64,000 bases of DNA from Kallotenue papyrolyticum (GTDB lineage Bacteria; Chloroflexota; Chloroflexia; Chloroflexales; Kallotenuaceae). The stretch spans positions 922,001 through 986,000 of the forward strand of contig NZ_JAGA01000002.1 in assembly GCF_000526415.1 (NCBI RefSeq). The letters are read 5' to 3'. The first letter of the stretch is position 1, and each line of letters starts with the position of its first letter. This document shows, piece by piece, positions 26,001 through 33,897 of the stretch. Under the pieces are notes generated by a model. The model was not told the DNA's origin and ran no database searches. It worked only from the letters and a program-made list of their open reading frames with translations. Made by a program: the position numbers and the translations under genes.

Positions 26001-26969
26001 ATGAGTCGCGACACTATCCGCCGGGTCATGGTCACAGGCGGCGCGGGCTTTATCGGGTCGCATAGCGTGGATGCTTTGCTGGAGCGCGGCTTCGAGGTAG
26101 CCGTGGTCGACAACTTCGCGCCCTATGCCGGTGGACGGCGTGAGTATGTGCCCGCCGGTGTCCAGCTCTATGAGGCCGATATCAGGACGGCAGCCTTTGA
26201 GCAGGCGGTTGCATCCTTTCAGCCCGACGGCATCCTTCATCTGGGCGCGCAGCCCAGCGTTAAGGTATCAACCGACGATCCCTGGACCGATCTGCAGGTC
26301 AACGGGGCAGGCATGCTCCGCTTGTTGCGCGCCGCAGAACGCTACGCCGTGCAGCATGTGGTCTTTGCCTCGTCGGGCGCGACCTACGGGACGGTCGAAC
26401 GTCTGCCCGTCGATGAGACCACGCCACAGCGCCCTGAGTCGCCCTACGGCATGACCAAGCTGCTCGGCGAATGGTATCTGCGCTACTGGCGCGAGCGCGG
26501 TGTCAACGGCACGATCCTGCGCTATGGTAATGTGTATGGTCCACGGCAGGATCCGCATGGCGAGGCCGGCGTGATCGCCATTTTTGCCAAGCGCATGCTT
26601 GCGCGGCAGCCCGTGCGCATCGACTGGGACGGCGAACAACAAAAAGATTATGTGTATGTCGGCGATGTGGCCCACGCCAATGTCGAGGCGCTGCTGCGGG
26701 CTCGCAACGATACCTTTTGTATCGCCAGCGGTACGGGAACATCGGTCAATACGATTTACACCATGCTGGCGGCAGAGCTGGGGTATGCCGTTCCCGTCAT
26801 CCGCGCGCCCAAGCGGCCCGGTGATATCTACCGTACCTGGTTCGATTGCACCCATGCGCAGCGTGTGCTCGGCTGGCGGGCCACCACGCCGTTGCGGGAA
26901 GGGTTACGCCGCACCCTGGCTTCCTTTGGGGCGGACGCGCCACACACCGCTGCGCCGCGCGCCGAATGA
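26001..26969 (+). CDS. NAD-dependent sugar epimerase/dehydratase (SDR family)
   Basis: 322 residues, extended SDR. The NAD-binding loop is VMVTGGAGFIGSHSVDALLERG, followed by D (VVDNF), LHLGAQPSVKVS, catalytic-type SSGATYG and PYGMTKLLGEWYL (Y-x3-K). NVYGPRQDPHGEAGVIAIFAKRML and the C-terminal GDIYRTWFDCTHAQRVLGW are typical of UDP-glucose-4-epimerase-like proteins. Substrate is open: a nucleotide-activated heptose is attractive because of the neighbours, a UDP-hexose equally possible. ATG 26001 is preceded by GGAG at 6 nt; ATG 25989 is the alternative. The gene converges on the HddC-like gene with a 31-nt gap. Confidence 0.82.
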   Translation: MSRDTIRRVMVTGGAGFIGSHSVDALLERGFEVAVVDNFAPYAGGRREYVPAGVQLYEADIRTAAFEQAVASFQPDGILHLGAQPSVKVSTDDPWTDLQVNGAGMLRLLRAAERYAVQHVVFASSGATYGTVERLPVDETTPQRPESPYGMTKLLGEWYLRYWRERGVNGTILRYGNVYGPRQDPHGEAGVIAIFAKRMLARQPVRIDWDGEQQKDYVYVGDVAHANVEALLRARNDTFCIASGTGTSVNTIYTMLAAELGYAVPVIRAPKRPGDIYRTWFDCTHAQRVLGWRATTPLREGLRRTLASFGADAPHTAAPRAE

Positions 26970-27000
26970 CAGGCCGTCGCCGGTTGGCGCTGATGCGCGG

Positions 27001-27699
27001 CTACAGGCCGCGATCCTTGATCTGCTCGTACACAGCCAGCGTACCGATATCGACGACCTGGCCGGGCGGCAGGCAGGCATACACCGGCGCGTTGGCGGCG
27101 ATCAGGCCTGGAATGATGTCGAAGCCCCAGTCGGATGGACGATCGGCGGGAATGAAGCGCAGCACGTCGGGTTCGACCACATAGACACCGGCATTGGCCC
27201 AGGGGTGGTCGGCGGGCCAGACGCGCGGTTTCTCGACAAACCGCACGACCCGTCCGCTCGCATCGAACTCCACCATGCCCTGCGATTGTGGCTGTTGGGT
27301 GGTTTTGAGCGCGATGGTCAGCATGCTGCCGCGCGCCCGATGGGTGTCGATCAGGGTGGTCAGGTCCAGGTTCAAGAGCAGATCGCCGTAAACCACCACG
27401 AAGGATTGATCGAAAAAGTCGCGCAGTGGCAGCAGCGCGCCCGCTGTGCCGCGCAGCTCGGCTTCCTCTGAGTAGCGCAGGCGCACACCCCAGTGCGCGC
27501 CGTCGCCTAGGCCCTGGCGGATAACCTGCGGCAGATGATGCAGGTTGAGTGCGATCTCGCGGATGCCGGCGGCCTGCAACCAGCGCAGCGTGTGTGCCAG
27601 CAGAGGTTCGCCGGCGATCGGCAGCATCGGTTTGGGGATCGTGTCGGTGAGCGGGCGGAGCCGCGTGCCCGCGCCCGCCGCTAGGATCATGGCTTTCAC
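27001..27699 (-). CDS. hddC: Sugar-1-phosphate nucleotidyltransferase, HddC-like
   Basis: 232 residues. N-terminal nucleotide-binding motif MILAAGAGTRLRPLTDTIPKPMLPIAG, with the pyrophosphorylase lysine in KPM; LRGTAGALLPLRDFF; VVVYGDLLLNLDL as metal-binding Asp; FVEKP; and NAGVYVVEPDVL. Size and motifs fit D-glycero-D-manno-heptose-1-phosphate guanylyltransferase or a related NDP-sugar pyrophosphorylase lacking a C-terminal beta-helix. The start is GTG 27699, supported by GAGGAG 6 nt upstream. It lies opposite to the kinase and epimerase genes and may be transcribed with the gluQ/PucC-like unit upstream. Confidence 0.82.
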   Translation of the reverse strand: MKAMILAAGAGTRLRPLTDTIPKPMLPIAGEPLLAHTLRWLQAAGIREIALNLHHLPQVIRQGLGDGAHWGVRLRYSEEAELRGTAGALLPLRDFFDQSFVVVYGDLLLNLDLTTLIDTHRARGSMLTIALKTTQQPQSQGMVEFDASGRVVRFVEKPRVWPADHPWANAGVYVVEPDVLRFIPADRPSDWGFDIIPGLIAANAPVYACLPPGQVVDIGTLAVYEQIKDRGL

Positions 27700-27715
27700 G
27701 GCTTGCTCCTCGTTG

Positions 27716-28714
27716 TCAGCGCCCGACGGTCAGGGCGGTGACGTCGATCACGATGTCCTGCCGCGGCAGGCGTTGCCAGTCCAAGAGACCGATCAACTCA
27801 CGCGGCTGGACCGCTTCAGGCTGTTCGGTGAGGCCGGCCCAGTGCGCCAGCCAGCCGACGATCTCCGCAGCGTGGCGTCCGGCGGCGCGCAGCTCGGCGA
27901 TCGCCAGCGCGGCGTGGCGCTTGGAGAGGCGCTGGCCGGCCTGATCGATCAGCAGTGGCACGTGGCCGAAGCGCGGCGGTGTGAAGCCAAGCTGCTGATG
28001 CAGCCAGATCTGGCGCGCCGTGCTGCTGAGCAGGTCGGCGCCACGGATCACGTGGCTGATCGCCATTGCGCCGTCATCCACCACCACCGCCAACTGGTAG
28101 GCATGCACGCCGTCGCCGCGCTGCACCACAAAATCGCCGGCGGCCTGGGCCACGTCCTCCTGGATCAGGCCGCGACTCAGGTCCTCGAAGGCGATCACGG
28201 TGCGGCGCGCGGGCATGCGCACCCGCAGGCTGGGACGGCGTCCAGCCGCGGCGCGCGCGCGGCGTTCGGCAGCACTCAGCTCGCGGCAGCGGTTGGGACA
28301 GGCCTCGTGGCGCGGCGGGCCGTGGGGCGCGGAAGCCGCCGTTCGGATCTCGGCGCGGGTGCAGTAGCAGGGATACACCAGGTCGCGCGCCAGCAGTGCT
28401 TCCAGCGCCGCGGCATAGCGCGCGCGGCGCTGATCCTGTGCGTAGGGCGCGTACGGCCCGCCCACGTCGGGACCTTCGTCCCAGTCCAGCCCCAGCCAGC
28501 GCAGGTCGTGTAGCAGCTGCGCGACATAGGCCGGGCGCGAGCGATCCGGGTCGAGATCTTCGATGCGCAACACAAAGGCGCCGCCGCGCTGCCGCGCATC
28601 CAGCCAGGCCAGCAGCGCAGTCCAAGCGTTGCCCAGGTGCATCAAGCCCGTGGGACTGGGCGCGAAGCGCCCGCGTGCCGCCGATGCGTGGGTTATGCTC
28701 GCGGATGGCTCCAT
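27716..28714 (-). CDS. gluQ: Glutamyl-Q tRNA(Asp) synthetase
   Basis: About 332 residues. Shows GRFAPSPTGLMHLGNAW (class I HIGH-type motif), FVLRIEDLDPDRSRP, a zinc site (CYC with a downstream CPNRC), HVIRGADLLSSTARQIWL and QRLSKRHAAL (KMSKS-type). It lacks the tRNA anticodon-binding domain of full glutamyl-tRNA synthetase, as expected for GluQ, which glutamylates queuosine in tRNA-Asp. The start is uncertain: GTG 28753 overlaps the upstream gene, ATG 28714 does not; neither has a strong RBS. It follows the transporter gene closely and probably shares its transcript. Confidence 0.85.
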   Translation of the reverse strand: MEPSASITHASAARGRFAPSPTGLMHLGNAWTALLAWLDARQRGGAFVLRIEDLDPDRSRPAYVAQLLHDLRWLGLDWDEGPDVGGPYAPYAQDQRRARYAAALEALLARDLVYPCYCTRAEIRTAASAPHGPPRHEACPNRCRELSAAERRARAAAGRRPSLRVRMPARRTVIAFEDLSRGLIQEDVAQAAGDFVVQRGDGVHAYQLAVVVDDGAMAISHVIRGADLLSSTARQIWLHQQLGFTPPRFGHVPLLIDQAGQRLSKRHAALAIAELRAAGRHAAEIVGWLAHWAGLTEQPEAVQPRELIGLLDWQRLPRQDIVIDVTALTVGR

Positions 28715-28739
28715 AGCGTCGTTGGTGCGAGTGCGCGGC

Positions 28740-30041
28740 TCACAGCGTTTCACCCGACAGCGCGGCCAGCTCGGCCAGCGTCGGCTGGCGCGTACGGAAG
28801 GCGCGCACGTCCAGGCGCGGCAGCAGCGCCAGACTGATCGCCAGCAGCCCGGCTTCGAGCAGAAACACCATCACGTAGCCGTCCGTTGCGTTGCCGGTCA
28901 GTGCCGTGACCAGATCGCGCACTACGCCGGCCAGCAGCATGCCCATGCCGCGCGCCAGCGCGTCGGCTACACCCCACGCGCCGATAAACAGTCCGGCCTG
29001 CTCCGGCAGGGTCATGTCCAGCATCAGCGCTAGGTTGGCGGCGGTGGAGATGCCGGTGCCGAAGCCCAGCGCGAACACGCCCGGCAGGAAGAGCGCTTCC
29101 AGGCGCAGCATCCCGCTGGCCGCGATCAGCAGCAGGCCGCCGGCGGCCACCGTGCTGCCCAGCGCCGCGCTCGCCTTTTTGCTCAACAGGCGACTGATCA
29201 CGAAGCCCTCCAGCAGCAGCGCCAGCAGCAGCGCGCTGCCCCACAGCGAGGTCAGGCGTGTGGTCTGGCTGACGGGCATGGCGAAGGCTTGCGCGCCGAA
29301 GGGCTCCAGCAGCACATCCTGACCCAGGATCGCTGCCAGCAGCAGTGTCAGGTAGATAAAGAACAGACGCGCCTGCGGATGATGCAGCACGGCGCGCACC
29401 GCTGCGCGCTGGCTATGGCGTGTTTGAGGGCGGAGCTGACGGGAGCGCGGCTCCAGGCCGATCAGCCCCAGCGCGGCTAGCAGCAGGGCGCAGCCGCCCA
29501 GCAGGTTGAAGACCTGGATCAGCCGCGCAGGCGTGTAGTCGTGCAGCGCCCGCCCCAGGAGCAGCGCCGTGACGATCACGCTGCTGATCATCATGAACCA
29601 CATCACCGCCACCGTGCGCGGGCGCTGCTCCGGCGACGAAAGGTCGCTGGCCAGCGCAAGATAGGCTACCGTGGCGATGTTGAAGCCCATGCCCCATAGG
29701 CCAAAGGCTAGCGTCGCCAGCAGCAGCCCGGGCCCAAAGGCGTGCTCCATCAGCAGCGCGGCGTGCGGCGTGAGCAACGCGCCACCGACGGTCAGCAGCA
29801 GGCCCAGCGCAATGTAGGGCGTGCGCCGGTAGCCCCACAGCGGGTGGCTGTCCGAATACTGCCCGATCCAGATCTGCAGTGGCGAGAGCAGGTAGGGCGC
29901 GATCACCAGCGCGGCGACGACCGTGGCTAGAATGCCGAATTCATGGATCATCAGGCGGTTGAGCACGCCGGTGATCGGCACCAGCGTGATCGCGGCGACA
30001 ACATGCAGCAGACCAAGCCGAATGCTTCTGATCAACACCAT
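28740..30041 (-). CDS. PucC/BCD-family MFS transporter
   Basis: 433 residues with twelve membrane helices. The N-terminal helix and loop region (LGLLHVVAAITLVPITGVLNRLMIHEFG, QIWIGQYSDSHPLWGYRRTPYI) match the PucC/BCD branch of MFS, named for bacteriochlorophyll and light-harvesting assembly in phototrophs. Here no bch or puf gene is present, so the substrate is unknown. ATG 30041 has CTAGGA 6 nt upstream and is preferred to ATG 30065. It is divergent from the 65-aa gene, with 268 nt between starts. Confidence 0.8.
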   Translation of the reverse strand: MVLIRSIRLGLLHVVAAITLVPITGVLNRLMIHEFGILATVVAALVIAPYLLSPLQIWIGQYSDSHPLWGYRRTPYIALGLLLTVGGALLTPHAALLMEHAFGPGLLLATLAFGLWGMGFNIATVAYLALASDLSSPEQRPRTVAVMWFMMISSVIVTALLLGRALHDYTPARLIQVFNLLGGCALLLAALGLIGLEPRSRQLRPQTRHSQRAAVRAVLHHPQARLFFIYLTLLLAAILGQDVLLEPFGAQAFAMPVSQTTRLTSLWGSALLLALLLEGFVISRLLSKKASAALGSTVAAGGLLLIAASGMLRLEALFLPGVFALGFGTGISTAANLALMLDMTLPEQAGLFIGAWGVADALARGMGMLLAGVVRDLVTALTGNATDGYVMVFLLEAGLLAISLALLPRLDVRAFRTRQPTLAELAALSGETL

Positions 30042-30161
30042 CGTCGTCCTAGGTTGATTGCGCATATATTGTGGCGCGGCGACGGCGACTTGTCCAATCG
30101 CGCTGTGGGCGTTGCCAGCGTCCTGTCACCTGTTTGTCATCTGGCGTGCCGCGCGCAGGAC

Positions 30162-30190
30162 TTGACAAGCGGCGCTGGGAGGTGTACATA
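30162..30190 (+). promoter_or_regulatory. Near-consensus sigma-70 promoter for the 65-aa gene
   Basis: TTGACA at 30162-30167, a 17-nt spacer, and TACATA at 30185-30190. This is the best-matching promoter in the window apart from the tetR one. Transcription would start near 30197, giving a leader of about 112 nt. Confidence 0.8.
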
Positions 30191-30205
30191 ACAAGTGATG
30201 AGAAG

Positions 30206-30270
30206 ATCTGTCCGCCGACAGGTGCAGGTTGTTCTGGGGCTCATGTTCTCCCCCCGGAGAACATGGGCCC
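30206..30270 (+). ncRNA. Structured 5' leader with two tandem hairpins
   Basis: Hairpin 1: ATCTGTC (30206-30212) with GACAGGT (30217-30223), loop CGCC. Hairpin 2: GGGCTCATGTTCTC (30237-30250) with GAGAACATGGGCCC (30257-30270), 14 pairs with one G-U and loop CCCCCG. It lies between the promoter at 30162 and AGGAGG at 30296-30302 of the 65-aa gene. No T run follows, so it is not an intrinsic terminator. I do not recognise a known riboswitch or thermometer family. The CATGTTCTC dyad could equally be a protein-binding operator. Confidence 0.55.
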
Positions 30271-30309
30271 TTGTTCGTGTGCGGTCCGACCGCCACAGGA
30301 GGAACGATC

Positions 30310-30507
30310 ATGCTCGATCGTCGTAGCCAGCGCATCCGCGAGAACTTCCGGCAGCAGGCCAATCCCCGCGAGCGCAACGCGACGCCGCCTTCGCTGGCCG
30401 AGCAGTTGCGGCGGGTGTATGCCGGCGATGTCGCGTCCCGCACCAATGCGCCGGATGGCCATGCCGAACTGGCGCGACGCTTGAGCCGGCGACGGGGCCG
30501 GCGCTGA
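30310..30507 (+). CDS. Small basic protein of unknown function, 65 aa
   Basis: ATG 30310 has a perfect AGGAGG 7 nt upstream and a strong promoter and structured leader before it, which argues that this short frame is real. The product is highly charged (LDRRSQRIRENFRQQANPRE at the start, ARRLSRRRGRR at the end), with no hydrophobic segment and no cysteine. It is likely cytoplasmic and may bind nucleic acid or the ribosome (inference). I recognise no family. The next gene, an M3 peptidase, begins 72 nt after its stop. Confidence 0.65.
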   Translation: MLDRRSQRIRENFRQQANPRERNATPPSLAEQLRRVYAGDVASRTNAPDGHAELARRLSRRRGRR

Positions 30508-30521
30508 TCCACGCGATCCTG

Positions 30522-30573
30522 CCTCCCGCATGCGGCGCAATCTGGTACACTGCAGGGGTTCGCATGCGGGAGG
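30522..30573 (+). promoter_or_regulatory. 13-bp perfect inverted repeat enclosing the RBS of the M3 peptidase gene
   Basis: CCTCCCGCATGCG at 30522-30534 is the exact reverse complement of CGCATGCGGGAGG at 30561-30573, with 26 nt between. The right arm holds GGGAGGAG, the ribosome-binding site 7 nt before ATG 30580, so pairing of the arms would hide it. Between the arms is TGGTACACT, an extended -10-like box; transcripts starting after it would lack the left arm and be free to translate. Confidence 0.65.
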
Positions 30574-30579
30574 AGACCG

Positions 30580-32385
30580 ATGACGACAGCCTCTGCTCTG
30601 CCCCACTGGGATCTGACCAGTGTTTACCCCGATCTTGATGCGCCCGAATGTCAGGCCGCCTTTGCCGCCCTGCGCGCGGCGATCGATGCCCTGACGCCAC
30701 TGTTCGATCGGCACGCCGTGGGTCACGCCGCGCCCTGCGCGCTGGATGATGCGCTGGTGGCCGCCTTTGAGCAGGTCACGCAGCGCTACAACGAGGTGCT
30801 ATCCCAGGCGCGCACGCTGAGCGCCTATGTCTCTGGTTTTGTCGCCACCGACTCGCGCAACGCGCGCGCGCAGGCGCGGCTCAGCGAACTGCAACGCGAG
30901 CTGACGCGCCTGGCACAGCTCGGCACGCGCTATACTGCCTGGATCGGTGCGCTGGACGTCGAGCAGCTGATCGAGCGCTCGACAGTGGCGCGCGAGCACG
31001 CCTTTGCCTTACGCAAGGCCCACCGCGAAGCCGCCCATCTGATGAGTCCGGCGGAGGAAGAGCTGGCCGCCGAACTTAATCTGAGCGGTGGCACGGCCTG
31101 GGCCAAGCTGCATGGCAATCTCACCTCACAACTGCTGGTGCCCTTCGCGCGCGATGGTCGGCAGGAGCACCTGCCGATGAGCGCCATCCGCAACCTGGCC
31201 TACGAAGCCGATCGCGAGCTGCGGCGGCGCGCCTACGAAGCCGAACTGGCGCGTTGGGAGGAGGCAGCGCTGCCGCTGGCCGCCGCGCTCAACAGCATCA
31301 AAGGCGAAGTGATCACCCTGAGCCGCCGACGGGGCTGGCCCTCGCCGCTGGATGTGTCGCTGCACGACAACAACATTGACCGCGCCACACTGGACGCGAT
31401 GCTCAGCGCAGCGCGCGAAGCGTTTCCCGATTTTCGGCGCTACCTGCGCGCCAAGGCGCGCGCGCTCGACCTGCCGATCCTGGCGTGGTACGACATCTTC
31501 GCGCCGGTTGGCGGCGTGAGCCGGGCCTGGAGCTGGGACGAAGCGCGCGATTTCATTGTGCGCCAGTTCGCCACCTATTCCGAGCGCCTGAGTCGCTTTG
31601 CCGCGCGCGCCTTCGATGAGCGCTGGATCGACGCCGAGCCGCGTCCCGGCAAGCGCGACGGCGCGTTCTGCATGTGGCTGCGCGGCGATGAGTCGCGCAT
31701 TCTGGCCAACTTCAAGCCCGCTTTCGGCGGCGTCAGCACGCTGGCGCACGAACTGGGGCATGCCTACCACAACCTCAACCTGGCGCAGCGCAGTATGCTG
31801 CAGCGCGCTACGCCCATGACCCTGGCTGAAACCGCCAGCATCTTCTGCGAAACGATCGTGCGCCGCGCCGCGCTGCGCGAAGCCGAGCATCAGGAACAGA
31901 TCGCCATCCTGGAGGCCTCCCTGCAGGGCGCCTGCCAGATTGTGGTCGATATCTTCAGCCGGTTCCTGTTCGAGAGCGCCGTGTTCGAGCGGCGGCGCGA
32001 GCGCGAGCTGTCGGTGGCGGAGTTCAACCAGCTCATGCTCGACGCGCAGCGCGAGACCTACGGCGATGGTCTGGACCAGAGCGCGCTGCATCCGTACATG
32101 TGGGCGGTCAAAAACCACTACTACAGCACGGGCCGTTCCTTCTACAACTACCCCTACATGTTCGGCCACCTGTTCGGATTGGGGCTCTACGCGCGCTACC
32201 AGGCCGATGCGGAGGCCTTCAAGGCCGCCTATGACGATCTGCTCTCCGCGACCGGCCTGGCCGACGCAGCGACGCTAGCGGCGCGCTTCGGCATCGACAT
32301 TCGCACACCGGAGTTCTGGCGCGCTAGTCTGGATGTGATCCGCGCCGATATTGCGCGCTTCGAGGCGTTGGTCGCAGCCGCCTGA
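30580..32385 (+). CDS. pepF: M3-family oligoendopeptidase (PepF-like)
   Basis: 601 residues, the normal length for the M3B clan. The zinc site is LAHELGHAYHNL near residue 390 (HExxH), with the third ligand in ETASIFCE about 25 residues on. Upstream are FKPAFGGVSTLAHEL and NFKP; near the C-terminus YNYPYMFGHLFGLGLYARY is a family signature. It degrades short peptides in the cytoplasm. Translation may be gated by the inverted repeat over its RBS. Confidence 0.92.
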   Translation: MTTASALPHWDLTSVYPDLDAPECQAAFAALRAAIDALTPLFDRHAVGHAAPCALDDALVAAFEQVTQRYNEVLSQARTLSAYVSGFVATDSRNARAQARLSELQRELTRLAQLGTRYTAWIGALDVEQLIERSTVAREHAFALRKAHREAAHLMSPAEEELAAELNLSGGTAWAKLHGNLTSQLLVPFARDGRQEHLPMSAIRNLAYEADRELRRRAYEAELARWEEAALPLAAALNSIKGEVITLSRRRGWPSPLDVSLHDNNIDRATLDAMLSAAREAFPDFRRYLRAKARALDLPILAWYDIFAPVGGVSRAWSWDEARDFIVRQFATYSERLSRFAARAFDERWIDAEPRPGKRDGAFCMWLRGDESRILANFKPAFGGVSTLAHELGHAYHNLNLAQRSMLQRATPMTLAETASIFCETIVRRAALREAEHQEQIAILEASLQGACQIVVDIFSRFLFESAVFERRRERELSVAEFNQLMLDAQRETYGDGLDQSALHPYMWAVKNHYYSTGRSFYNYPYMFGHLFGLGLYARYQADAEAFKAAYDDLLSATGLADAATLAARFGIDIRTPEFWRASLDVIRADIARFEALVAAA

Positions 32386-32449
32386 TACGGCTGGGCTGTG
32401 CGTTGGATGGCAGCTGCACCGTCTGACGCGCAGCCCGCTACCCGGCGGG

Positions 32450-32478
32450 TTGCGCCGCCCTCTGGAGCGCCGTATAAT
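32450..32478 (+). promoter_or_regulatory. Promoter of the membrane J-domain gene
   Basis: TTGCGC at 32450-32455, 17-nt spacer, TATAAT at 32473-32478, 67 nt before the TTG start. The same hexamer pair type (TTGCGC with TATAMT and 17 nt) precedes the pseudokinase gene at 37962. Confidence 0.65.
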
Positions 32479-32544
32479 GACCGTGACGTGCCGATCCTGC
32501 GGTCGCTTCCCAAGTAGTTGGCGACTCCGGCTAGGAGGCCAGGG

Positions 32545-33888
32545 TTGGATGATTTTCGCCACCTCGATGATTATGCCTTGCTTGGCGTTTCCCCCAACGC
32601 CACGCCCGAAGAGATCAAACGCGCCTATCGGCGTGAAATAGCCAGGTACCATCCCGATCGTTTTCGCAACGCCGATCCCGAGGCGCAGCGCTACGCCAGC
32701 GCGCGTAGTCAGCGTATCACCGAGGCGTATGCCGCGCTGAGTCGCAGCGCACAGGCGCGCACACGCGGGATCGGCGCGCGGCCACGCCCGCCTGCCGACG
32801 CCGATCAGCTGCAGATCTGGTACGAGCGTGCGATGCGGTTGATCGACGAGGGCGATGGTGTGGAAGCCGCGCGGCTGCTGCGGCAGATCCAAAAGGTTGA
32901 TCCCTTCTACCGCGATGCGGATGTGCAACTGGAGCGCGCCGAGGCGCTGGCGCAGAGCGCGCCGTCTCGCCGCGCGCGTCCGCTGCGTCTGTGGCTGGGC
33001 GCGGCTGCCGCTGGGTTGCTGTTGTTCATCGGTGGCCTGTATGGCATGAGCCGCTGGCGCGCGCCGGGCAGCGCCACGCCGGGCCAGATCGCCGTCGGAG
33101 CGGGGAGTATCACGCCCACGCCGGCCGCGGCGGCAGCCGACGCATCACCATCCGCCGGCGCGATCGTGGCTGAAGTCTTGCCGACGGTGACGGACGTCGT
33201 GCCCGAAAGGCTGCCCACCACGCCACCGACGGAGACACCCGTGCCACCGACCGAAACGCCGCCTACGCCCACGCCGGTGCCGCCTACGCCCACCGCCGCG
33301 CCGCCCGCGCCGGTGTTGGTCGCTGCCACGGCGACGCCGGTGCCGCCCGCGCCGGCGCAGGCCATCGAACAGGGCCAGGTGCTGGCCGCTGCGAACTTCA
33401 ACCAGGGCGCCGACGGCTGGCCCACGCTTCAGGCCCCGACCTACAGCCTCGGCGTGCGCAACAGCGCGTACGCGATCACCGCCCAGCCGCGTGCCGGCGC
33501 GGTCTTCGCCTATGGCGCGCCGTTGGAGCAGAGCCGTGTGATCATCGCCGCGGATGTGGTACCCGTGCGCGGTGCGGTCGGGCTACTGTTCGGTCCCGAG
33601 CGCGCCTATCGCTTCTTGATCTCCGCCGATGGTCGCTTCCGCGTCGATCTCGGACGGCAAACCCTCGTCGGGCCGACGCCCAGCCGCGCAGTGCGCGCCG
33701 GCGTCAACCGGCTCGCGATCGCCGCCGTGGAGCGACGGGTTTCGCTGTATGCCAATGGTACGCTGCTTGCCAATCTGGATCTGCCAACCTCGTTGCAGGG
33801 GACGACCTATGGCTTCATCGTTGTGAGCGAAGCTCAGGGTGCCGAGGGCGTGTTCGACAATCTGGTGGTGCGCGCACTACCTCGCTAA
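32545..33888 (+). CDS. Membrane-anchored J-domain protein with C-terminal beta-sandwich
   Basis: 447 residues from a TTG start at 32545, chosen because AGGAGG lies exactly 6 nt upstream. Residues 1-70 are a J domain (DYALLGVSPNATPEEIKRAY, ARYHPDRF with intact HPD) that should stimulate an Hsp70. A helical TPR-like stretch follows (IWYERAMRLIDEGDGVEAARLLRQIQKVDP). One membrane helix (LWLGAAAAGLLLFIGGLYG) comes near residue 160, then a long Pro/Thr linker (TPPTETPVPPTETPPTPTP) and a C-terminal domain like concanavalin/LamG-type modules (NFNQGADGWPTLQAP). The last domain would be outside. An unusual fusion; role unknown. Confidence 0.8.
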   Translation: MDDFRHLDDYALLGVSPNATPEEIKRAYRREIARYHPDRFRNADPEAQRYASARSQRITEAYAALSRSAQARTRGIGARPRPPADADQLQIWYERAMRLIDEGDGVEAARLLRQIQKVDPFYRDADVQLERAEALAQSAPSRRARPLRLWLGAAAAGLLLFIGGLYGMSRWRAPGSATPGQIAVGAGSITPTPAAAAADASPSAGAIVAEVLPTVTDVVPERLPTTPPTETPVPPTETPPTPTPVPPTPTAAPPAPVLVAATATPVPPAPAQAIEQGQVLAAANFNQGADGWPTLQAPTYSLGVRNSAYAITAQPRAGAVFAYGAPLEQSRVIIAADVVPVRGAVGLLFGPERAYRFLISADGRFRVDLGRQTLVGPTPSRAVRAGVNRLAIAAVERRVSLYANGTLLANLDLPTSLQGTTYGFIVVSEAQGAEGVFDNLVVRALPR

Positions 33889-33897
33889 GGAGCCGGT

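Noticed and set aside
28740-30041. Evidence that the organism is phototrophic
   Set aside because: One PucC-like transporter without bch, puf or chlorosome genes is not enough.
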